8,978 nucleotides of DNA. Source: Candidatus Omnitrophota bacterium (lineage in GTDB: Bacteria > Omnitrophota > Gorgyraeia > B26-G9). The stretch covers positions 1 through 8,978 of the forward strand of contig JAKLQT010000108.1 of assembly GCA_022013205.1 (NCBI GenBank). The letters run 5' to 3'. Below, one piece after another: positions 1 to 5,335 of the stretch. The position numbers and the translations under genes are program-made. Every line of letters starts with the position of its first letter. The stretch's first letter is position 1. The notes under the pieces are model-generated. The model ran no database searches, had not been told where the DNA came from, and saw only the letters and a program-made list of their open reading frames with translations.

Positions 1-1140
1 ATTTCTTTCTAATATCTTTGCCTCGGCCTTAATTGCCTGGTTATATTCTCTAAGTCTTTTGAGATACGCTCCCTCAAAATAAGTTTTGCTTATAAAAAAA
101 CTGCCTCCCAGGAGCATAATGATCATGAAATTTACAGTCAGCTTTACCATCTGGCAGGTGCGTTCTTCAAAAACACGCTTTAGTTTAATTTCCTCGGGTA
201 TAAGGCTTACTTTTAAGGATTGCGCGGCTAATAATACAGATGTAATATTTAAGAAAGAAATATTCTGCACCAACGCCTCAACCGGCTTGTAATTGTGACG
301 CAGCGCCAGGCAGTCAAGATAAACCATATTCTCAATAGTAACCTGAATCGTTGCCCCAAGCATTGCTTTTAATTCTCTAATATGGTCTATCGCTCCGATA
401 AGGGTTATAAGCTGAGGAGATGAGTCAATATCTTCCGACTGGTACGTCTCAAGGGAACTTTTTATCTCCCCGGCAAATTTTATCCCGGCCTTGCTTTTAT
501 TCTCAATAAAATGTTTTACTCCGAGCGGAATACTGCGCGTAAAAATAGGCCTCCCGCGCAAAGATATGATAAAATCGGTAAAATCTATATCAACATGTAC
601 AATGCCCACAGGCACATTCTGTAATTCTTTATTTTGATGCTCAAAACAGATCCGGGTTATCCCCTCAGGGGCAAAGGCCATGTCCTGGACTTTAAAGCCG
701 GCTTTTTCAATAATATCAAACTGTCTTTTTACCGCCTCACAGGCTGCGATCACAAGCAGTATTTTAGTGCAGCTTTTTCTATAAACACCGATATTTATAT
801 AATCAACTATTATTTCTTCACGCGAATACGCTGTCTGCCTGCCGGATTGCAGGTCCACGATCTCCTTGATCTCTTCGGCATCAAGAGACGGTATTTCCAG
901 ATTTTTTGTAATCGTCATATGTAAAGGTATAATGCTGACGATAAAGGAGTGTTTAATTTTTAATTCTTTAATAGCCTTTCTAACCAGCCGGGAGATATCC
1001 TCTTCTTTCATTCCCTCGGTCGAATAATGAACCAGCTTGATAAATTCCTTTTTGCCCCCTGAATTTCTCAGCTGGGAAATCATCAATTTGTCTTCACTAA
1101 GATCTATGCCTATAATATCTTTGTTGTTGGGTAATTGCAT
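1..1140 (-). CDS. pilM: Type IV pilus assembly protein PilM with fused PilN-like segment (partial, 3' end beyond window)
   Basis: The frame is open from an ATG at 1138-1140 to the window edge (380 codons, no stop). The start reads MQLPNNKDIIGIDLSEDKL, matching the first phosphate-binding strand of the actin-like PilM/FtsA fold (IGID followed by a small residue). Residues about 10-300 look like the PilM ATPase-like body. Near residue 309 comes SLIPEEIKLKR, the phrase that typically opens PilN, then a hydrophobic membrane span at about residues 330-350 and the start of a charged, probably coiled-coil stretch. So this seems to be a PilM-PilN fusion or GspL-like protein, placed at the inner membrane with its PilM part in the cytoplasm, linking the assembly ATPase to the pilus base. 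It follows three prepilin genes in the same direction. A weak GAGAG lies about 5 bases before the ATG. The frame stays open upstream to a stop at 1210-1212 but offers no standard start codon there. Confidence 0.85.
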   Translation of the reverse strand, partial: MQLPNNKDIIGIDLSEDKLMISQLRNSGGKKEFIKLVHYSTEGMKEEDISRLVRKAIKELKIKHSFIVSIIPLHMTITKNLEIPSLDAEEIKEIVDLQSGRQTAYSREEIIVDYINIGVYRKSCTKILLVIAACEAVKRQFDIIEKAGFKVQDMAFAPEGITRICFEHQNKELQNVPVGIVHVDIDFTDFIISLRGRPIFTRSIPLGVKHFIENKSKAGIKFAGEIKSSLETYQSEDIDSSPQLITLIGAIDHIRELKAMLGATIQVTIENMVYLDCLALRHNYKPVEALVQNISFLNITSVLLAAQSLKVSLIPEEIKLKRVFEERTCQMVKLTVNFMIIMLLGGSFFISKTYFEGAYLKRLREYNQAIKAEAKILERN

Positions 1141-1189
1141 TGTTACTCTCGGGTTAGTGATAACATGCAGCTTTTTGCTGGTTACATCA

Positions 1190-1220
1190 ATTATATAATA
1201 AGCCTTCTTTTACTTCACAA
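1190..1220 (-). promoter_or_regulatory. Possible promoter in the spacer before pilM
   Basis: The 122-bp spacer between the PilX-like gene and pilM is very AT-rich. On the minus strand it holds TATAAT (1190-1195) with TTGTGA (1215-1220) upstream. The 19-base spacing is longer than ideal, so this is a weak candidate. A perfect 12-bp palindrome, ATATCTAGATAT (1226-1237), lies just upstream and could be an operator or chance in AT-rich DNA. No terminator is visible, so read-through from the pilin genes is equally possible. Confidence 0.25.
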
Positions 1221-1262
1221 AGTCTATATCTAGATATTTTATATTTATAGGGGTCTTTTTGG

Positions 1263-2495
1263 TTATGGCGAGAGGCTGTACGGAGTTTGCCCGTCTTTGA
1301 AGGAAGTAATAGAATAAGTTGAAGCCGAGGCAGCAGCTAATGAGCCTAGAGCCTCATCATAATGAACTCCTCCCTGGCCGCTTATCGTCACCTCATTACC
1401 GATAAATGAACCATAAAGCCCTCCCTGCCCTGTAAGATGCATTTCTCCAGTAGGTGCGTAAAAAGCGCCGTAAAAGTCCGCCTGCCCGCTAACATGTATT
1501 GTCTGGGCAATAGTACTGGTACCATACAATATTAAGTTAGATGGGATTGATGTCTCGTTTGTAACCCCCTGCCCGCTAAGAAGCACATCTCCGTCAAAAT
1601 ATATGTTTACAGGCCCTGTACTCGCGGAATCAATAATAACCTCTGCTTTGCCGGTTATACTGATTGATGTTCCTCCTGTAAGATATATATTGGCCGGGCC
1701 TGTTATCGTAAGTGTTGTTTTGCTGGAAATATTAATCATCCAGTATTGGTAATCTCCCGGAGCAAGAGTTGTCGTGCTTGAAATACTGCCCCCGTTCGGT
1801 AAGGCCGCCAGATTTAGCGGAACTATGATTTGCTCAAGCTCAGGATTGTTTTCTTCGGTCACTGTGCCGGAATAATACGCTGCATCAGGATAAGCTGCTC
1901 CTTCAGGAATAACCACATCACCGTCAACATATGCCTGGCCGCTGGCATCCACCGCTACACCACTGCCGACATCACCATCCGTCCCGACATTTGTTCCGCC
2001 GTATACCCCAAGGCTTGAATCATAACTATCGGTAAATCCCTGGCCGCTTATGGTCAGCTCATCCTGGCTATAGGCCGCGTATTCAAAAAGAGGATTAAAC
2101 GATTTCGCGGCAATGACCTCAAAATTACGAATGATCGCGTTCTCGGAAGCACGGTTGGGATAATATCCGGTCACTTCAATTTTTAAAGGAGGATTGGCAA
2201 AATCATAAACCGTTATATCATAATCACCCGCAGCTCCAACAGATGCCTGCAGTGTTTTATTATTTCCGGTGGTTGTCCATCCTGTCCAAACTCCGGCACC
2301 GTTGTTTAGTTCCCATACTGCTCTAGCAATACCCGCTTCTGCCACCCAAAACGCCCGTGTCTCATCAACATATATTTCTGTCCTGCGGCTGCCTCCGACA
2401 CCCCGCATAAGCATGGCGCTTGCCAGTATCGCTAAAATCAGAATAATAATAAATCCAAGGACCGTAGCTATTCCCTTATTGTTTACTAATTTCAT
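1263..2495 (-). CDS. PilX-like minor pilin with a C-terminal beta-solenoid-like domain
   Basis: A protein of 410 residues from the ATG at 2493-2495, which has AGGAG 4 bases upstream. An ATG 24 bases earlier (2519) has no ribosome site and would add an unlikely leader. The N-terminus is a class III-type signal: short basic leader, NNKG then I-A-T-V-L and a long hydrophobic helix (about residues 9-32). The following DETRAFWVAEAGIARAVWEL is the typical PilX-family helix continuation. Position +5 after the predicted cleavage is Leu, not the usual Glu. From about residue 150 the chain is a run of short beta-strand phrases with [ST]GQ[GA] turns (near residues 150, 185, 307, 336, 355 and 372), then HYDEALG near 378. 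I recall this arrangement from pilus proteins with a DUF7305-like tail. It probably sits at the tip or inside the pilus and may have adhesive surface. It is third of three prepilin genes. Exact function is unknown. Confidence 0.82.
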   Translation of the reverse strand: MKLVNNKGIATVLGFIIILILAILASAMLMRGVGGSRRTEIYVDETRAFWVAEAGIARAVWELNNGAGVWTGWTTTGNNKTLQASVGAAGDYDITVYDFANPPLKIEVTGYYPNRASENAIIRNFEVIAAKSFNPLFEYAAYSQDELTISGQGFTDSYDSSLGVYGGTNVGTDGDVGSGVAVDASGQAYVDGDVVIPEGAAYPDAAYYSGTVTEENNPELEQIIVPLNLAALPNGGSISSTTTLAPGDYQYWMINISSKTTLTITGPANIYLTGGTSISITGKAEVIIDSASTGPVNIYFDGDVLLSGQGVTNETSIPSNLILYGTSTIAQTIHVSGQADFYGAFYAPTGEMHLTGQGGLYGSFIGNEVTISGQGGVHYDEALGSLAAASASTYSITSFKDGQTPYSLSP

Positions 2496-2540
2496 GCATC
2501 TCCTAACTGAATATTTCATAAATAACTTGAAATATGCAGG

Positions 2541-3017
2541 CTAACTACGCAATGATATTCTTTCGCGGACCGTAAATATTAAATCCTGCTGTCTTAAATC
2601 TATTGCCGCCTGTATAACAATATCAAGCATATTGCCGTTTAAAGTAAAATTCAAAGAATCCACATTTACCGCCAGCACCTGCAATGTTCCTGAAGGATGT
2701 TCTCGCACAAGCTGATTATTGGCATCTACATAGTACTGTATTGACGAAGAATTTGTTAACGGATCAACACTTATGGGTACAATAAATGAAATAGTTGCTC
2801 CACCGCCTCCGATAATAATATCAGCCGCGCGTGACTGCCGCAGTTCTCTTATCATTCCTTCTATACTCTGGCGTACAATCCGCTGCATGTCAAGCATTCC
2901 CTCGTTGGAATCATAGACATTGCGCCCCATAGTAAACACGGCTATAAGCGCGCCGACAATAAAGCAGAGCAATAAAATTGATACCAACACTTCAACAAGC
3001 GTAAAGCCTTTCTTCAT
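2541..3017 (-). CDS. PilW/GspJ-like minor prepilin
   Basis: A 158-residue prepilin. The first residues MKKGFTLVEVLVSILLLC form a textbook class III signal: a 4-residue basic leader ending in Gly, Phe as the new N-terminus, Glu at mature position 5, then a roughly 20-residue hydrophobic helix that would be the membrane anchor before assembly. The remainder (MQRIVRQSIEGMIRELRQSRAA, then beta-strand-rich sequence with a Gly run near residue 70) resembles PilW/GspJ minor pilins, with an amphipathic helix followed by a small beta domain. It should be cleaved and methylated by PilD, which is not in this window. The start follows the upstream gene's stop by only 2 bases, and its AGGA lies across that upstream stop (AGGATAACTATG), so translation is probably coupled. 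The PilW-versus-GspJ assignment is uncertain; prepilin identity is not. Confidence 0.85.
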   Translation of the reverse strand: MKKGFTLVEVLVSILLLCFIVGALIAVFTMGRNVYDSNEGMLDMQRIVRQSIEGMIRELRQSRAADIIIGGGGATISFIVPISVDPLTNSSSIQYYVDANNQLVREHPSGTLQVLAVNVDSLNFTLNGNMLDIVIQAAIDLRQQDLIFTVRERISLRS

Positions 3018-3019
3018 AG

Positions 3020-3439
3020 TTATCCTGACTTCAAAGTCTCAAAGGTTAAGGTTCTCGTGTTACTCGTACGATCCTGCCAGGTTACGGTGACAGATATACG
3101 CAGAGGATTTCCGCCGGATATTACCTGCGTATCTACGGCCTCATTAAGCAGCACTTCAAAATTAAATGGATTTGAGGAAAGTTCGCCGGTTGTATAATCA
3201 TAGTCTCCGTTGTTTATATCTGTTTCAAGGTTAGTAAAACCGGCATCCTTTATCGTCTCCATTACATACTGGCCGTGAATGACAGCTAAGGTTTTTCCCC
3301 GGTTAATCTCACTAAGCACAATCAGATTGCCCAGCGTACCCACCACCCCTATGATAGCCGTGACAATTATCATCGAAGAGATAAGAATCTCGAAAAGAGT
3401 AAATCCTTTTTTATTCAATAATTCTCTATTTCTTTTCAT
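3020..3439 (-). CDS. PilV/GspI-like minor prepilin
   Basis: A prepilin of 139 residues if started at the ATG at 3437-3439; a TTG at 3467-3469 would add 10 residues. The ATG gives a leader MKRNRELLNKKG, cleavage before F-T-L-F-E with Glu at +5, and a hydrophobic helix (ISSMIIVTAIIGVVGTLGN). A strong GGAGGAG lies 11 bases before this ATG, somewhat far, and an AAGG directly touches it, so the start is not certain. The body has the PilV/GspI style: a helix with AVIHGQYVMETIKDAGF, an Asn/Gly/Asp-rich turn near residues 75-90, and a final pair of strands (RISVTVTWQDRTSNTRTLTFETL), the typical PilV ending in which a TVTW strand is followed by a closing strand. It is first in the prepilin set and ends 2 bases before the next start. 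Likely a pilus initiation or priming subunit. Confidence 0.83.
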   Translation of the reverse strand: MKRNRELLNKKGFTLFEILISSMIIVTAIIGVVGTLGNLIVLSEINRGKTLAVIHGQYVMETIKDAGFTNLETDINNGDYDYTTGELSSNPFNFEVLLNEAVDTQVISGGNPLRISVTVTWQDRTSNTRTLTFETLKSG

Positions 3440-3484
3440 CCTTCGGCATTCTCCTCCATTTCGCTCCAAAAGAAATCACTGTCT

Positions 3485-3510
3485 TGCCGGCAAAATAATA
3501 ATTGCCGGCA
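3485..3510. repeat. Paired palindrome TGCCGGCA upstream of the prepilin operon
   Basis: The 8-bp perfect palindrome TGCCGGCA occurs twice (3485-3492 and 3503-3510), separated by 10 AT-rich bases, in the short spacer between the LOG gene's stop (3546) and the first prepilin. Because each copy is self-complementary, the pair is both a direct repeat (18 bp centre to centre) and an 8-bp stem with a 10-base loop. No T-run follows on the minus strand, so an intrinsic terminator is unlikely. A dimeric regulator site or an RNA hairpin in the operon leader are the options. Confidence 0.5.
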
Positions 3511-3545
3511 CGCACAATATACTGTGAAATAACAGGTTAAAGGGG

Positions 3546-4223
3546 CTATCTTTTATTACCTTTATTTTTAGCGCTTTTCAGATTAAAATTCTTTATTATC
3601 TGAACAACTTCTTCCGGAGTCTCCACCACTTCAAATATTGCCAAATCTTTTTTTGATATGCTTTCGGCTCTAAGCAGCGTAGTATTAAACCACTGGATCA
3701 GCCCCTGCCAGTATTTCTTACCTACGAGTATTACGGGAAAAGGCTCGCTTCTTCCTGTCTGAATTAAGGTAATCGCCTCAAAAAACTCATCAAGAGTACC
3801 AAAACCGCCGGGCATGATCACATAGGCCTGAGCGTATTTTACGAACATGAATTTTCTGCAGAAAAAATAACGGAACTGAAGTATTGTTTTAATAAAGCGG
3901 TTTGGCTTCTGCTCAACCGGTATCTGGATATTAAGCCCTATCGACTGTCCGCCAGCATTCTTTGCTCCGCGATTTGCGGCCTCCATTATTCCCGGGCCTC
4001 CGCCTGTGATAATAGCGAGCCCCATTTTAGAAAGCAGAAACGCAGTAGTCTCGGCTATTTTGTAGTATCTTTCGTCTCTTTTCATCCGGCGCGCTGATCC
4101 AAAAATCGAAACAGCCGGGCCAATCCTGGAAAGGGTTTCAAACCCTTCGACAAATTCAGACATAATCCTGAAAACCCGCCAGATTTCTTCATGCGAGACC
4201 TGTTTCTTAATTATTTCATCCAT
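3546..4223 (-). CDS. LOG family protein (TIGR00730-type nucleotide 5'-monophosphate phosphoribohydrolase)
   Basis: A cytoplasmic protein of 225 residues with both signature motifs of the LOG (lysine decarboxylase-like, in fact phosphoribohydrolase) family: GGGPGIMEAANRGA at residues 74-87 and PGGFGTLDE at 138-146, which form the nucleotide-binding site and hold the catalytic Arg/Glu residues. Characterised members split cytokinin riboside monophosphates or purine nucleotides such as AMP into base plus ribose 5-phosphate. The in vivo substrate here cannot be told from sequence. About 30 extra N-terminal residues (a helix before AVSIFGSAR) mark the longer bacterial form. The ATG at 4221-4223 has AAGGAG 8 bases upstream, a strong site. 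It starts 35 bases after the protease gene in the same direction, so the two are probably one transcript. Other than position there is no visible link to pilus assembly. Confidence 0.9.
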   Translation of the reverse strand: MDEIIKKQVSHEEIWRVFRIMSEFVEGFETLSRIGPAVSIFGSARRMKRDERYYKIAETTAFLLSKMGLAIITGGGPGIMEAANRGAKNAGGQSIGLNIQIPVEQKPNRFIKTILQFRYFFCRKFMFVKYAQAYVIMPGGFGTLDEFFEAITLIQTGRSEPFPVILVGKKYWQGLIQWFNTTLLRAESISKKDLAIFEVVETPEEVVQIIKNFNLKSAKNKGNKR

Positions 4224-4258
4224 GCTGCAATCTCCTTCCTGTGTATTTAACGCTTTTT

Positions 4259-5038
4259 CTACCTGCTTGTATTAATATAATCATCAAAACCGATATTACC
4301 TTTGTTGATTTGTTGTTTTACCAGTTTTTTGCGTTCGCTGATATACGGATGCGTTTGTAAAATTGTGCTCCTTAGAGGCTTTTTTCTCTGTTCCTCCTGC
4401 AATATCTGCAGGACATCAAGAACCGCCGATAAATTATATTCCGACTGAGACATATACTTTGTTGCCAGAAAATCCGCCTGCAGCTCATCCTCTCTTGAAT
4501 AAGCAAGCATCAGCTCCCCGATTCCGGCCATGGCCTTGCTTTTGGAATATTGATCCGAGCCAGAAGAGACAGCTATCAGCACGCTTAAAACATTGACGCC
4601 CAAAGACGCCTGTATTCTTTTAATAGAGTGACGGGCGGCAATATGAGCGATTTCATGCGCGAGCACAGCCGCGATCTTAGCATCATCTTTTTCGATTTTT
4701 TCCCACAGCCCCTTAAAAATATAAACATATCCCCCAGGCAAGGCAACAGCATTAATATCTTTTACGTCAAGCACTTTGAAGTAATATCTTAAATCTTTTC
4801 TTTCATTTTCCCGCGCGAGCTGCTGGCCGATATTATTTATATGTTGCTGGATAAGCGGATCATTATCGGGTTTAAACTCACTTTCGATCCGCCTTGACAG
4901 GGACTCTCCTATTTTAATCTCCTTGTCCGTTGAATAAAAATAGGTTTCTTCTTCATGCGTTGCCGTATTATAGTAGCGCTGCACACAGCCGCAAAGCATT
5001 AAACCTGCTATTGCTAAAAAACAATACTTTATCTTCAT
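4259..5038 (-). CDS. M48 family zinc metalloprotease, lipoprotein (BepA/LoiP-like core)
   Basis: About 259 residues from the ATG at 5036-5038; a GTG two codons earlier (5044) is the alternative. The N-terminus is a lipoprotein signal, with a hydrophobic stretch ending in L-C-G-C, so Cys18 (Cys20 from GTG) should be lipidated and the mature protein held on a membrane facing the periplasm. The catalytic zinc site is clear: HEIAH at residues 128-132, and the third ligand in YSREDELQAD (Glu185, ExxAD form). LPGGYVYIFKGLW precedes it and THPYISERKK near the C-terminus follows, both usual M48 features. This is the size of a stand-alone M48 core without the TPR domain of BepA. Relatives act in outer-membrane protein quality control; a role here in envelope maintenance is inferred. 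A promoter candidate lies immediately upstream and the LOG gene follows by 35 bases. Confidence 0.9.
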   Translation of the reverse strand: MKIKYCFLAIAGLMLCGCVQRYYNTATHEEETYFYSTDKEIKIGESLSRRIESEFKPDNDPLIQQHINNIGQQLARENERKDLRYYFKVLDVKDINAVALPGGYVYIFKGLWEKIEKDDAKIAAVLAHEIAHIAARHSIKRIQASLGVNVLSVLIAVSSGSDQYSKSKAMAGIGELMLAYSREDELQADFLATKYMSQSEYNLSAVLDVLQILQEEQRKKPLRSTILQTHPYISERKKLVKQQINKGNIGFDDYINTSR

Positions 5039-5047
5039 ACTCACTCA

Positions 5048-5075
5048 ATTATATACCTTAACCCAGAATTTGCAA
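5048..5075 (-). promoter_or_regulatory. Sigma-70-like promoter candidate for the M48 protease gene
   Basis: On the minus strand TTGCAA (5070-5075) and TATAAT (5048-5053) are separated by 16 bases, a 4/6 and a 6/6 match to the usual boxes. Transcription would begin around 5040-5042, only a few bases before the ATG at 5038, which would give an almost leaderless mRNA. That fits the absence of a good ribosome-binding site there: the nearest AAGG, 17 bases before the ATG, would lie upstream of the transcript. Confidence 0.5.
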
Positions 5076-5082
5076 TAGGCCA

Positions 5083-5100
5083 CAGTTAACAGTCTACAGT
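5083..5100. repeat. Three CAGT words at a 7-bp period
   Basis: CAGT begins at 5083, 5090 and 5097, giving CAGTTAA, CAGTCTA and CAGT in tandem just upstream of the protease promoter candidate. On the coding strand it reads ACTGTAG ACTGTTA ACTGTGG. The short length means it could be slippage debris or a small operator array. Confidence 0.4.
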
Positions 5101-5132
5101 GTCTTGTCCTGCAATAGTGAACACTCTTTTCG

Positions 5133-5176
5133 GTTACCAGCAGTTACAAACAGTTAATATTGGTTACTAATAGTTA
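5133..5176. repeat. Five GTTA words at an exact 10-bp period
   Basis: GTTA starts at 5133, 5143, 5153, 5163 and 5173, each preceded by a pyrimidine-purine pair (cg, ca, ca, tg, ta) and in three of five followed by C. The other bases of each 10-mer vary. All copies would lie on one face of the DNA helix. It is upstream of the protease gene and downstream of the binding-protein gene. It is either a phased binding-site array or a decayed decamer tandem repeat. Confidence 0.55.
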
Positions 5177-5217
5177 GTCAAGAAATCAAAATTTTCTCAG
5201 TTTTTTCTTTTCATTAA

Positions 5218-5308
5218 CACGCAAACTCGCCAACACGTAACTCGCAAACTCAATTCTCTTTACACTTTTTCGTCCTTCGTCCATCGGACTTCGTTTTGTC
5301 TCGCTACT
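5218..5308. repeat. Low-complexity spacer with repeated GCAAACTC, AACTCGC and TCGCTACT words
   Basis: GCAAACTC occurs at 5221-5228 and 5244-5251, AACTCGC at 5224-5230 and 5239-5245, and TCGCTACT at 5301-5308, repeated at 5315-5322 inside the end of the binding-protein gene. Between them are GTCC words (near 5271 and 5279) with a GGAC partner. No gene or terminator is recognisable; it looks like degenerate short-repeat DNA after the binding-protein gene. Confidence 0.4.
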
Positions 5309-5315
5309 CTCTACT

Positions 5316-5335
5316 CGCTACTTTTCCAAGTAGCG
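5316..5335 (-). repeat. Perfect 8-bp hairpin with GGAA tetraloop over a stop codon
   Basis: On the minus strand the last codons of the substrate-binding protein gene read CGCTACTTGGAAAAGTAGCG: an 8-bp perfect stem (CGCTACTT / AAGTAGCG) closed by GGAA, a GNRA-type loop, with the TAG stop inside the 3' arm (5318-5320). No U-run follows, so it is not a standard intrinsic terminator. The arm word AGTAGCGAG recurs 14 bases downstream. Confidence 0.6.

Noticed and set aside
86..924. Two plus-strand open frames (86-292 and 634-924)
   Set aside because: They lie opposite the pilM gene, which explains the same DNA with a recognisable family.
1210..1356. Minus-strand frame overlapping the 3' end of the PilX-like gene, ending in NIKYLDIDFVK
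   Set aside because: No start codon with a ribosome site, short, and mostly in the AT-rich spacer or antiparallel to convincing coding sequence. A frameshift in the pilin gene was considered, but its own ending is plausible.
5045..5317. tRNA or small RNA gene in the spacer after the binding-protein gene
   Set aside because: No cloverleaf or conserved T-loop sequence found; the stretch is made of short repeats plus a promoter candidate.
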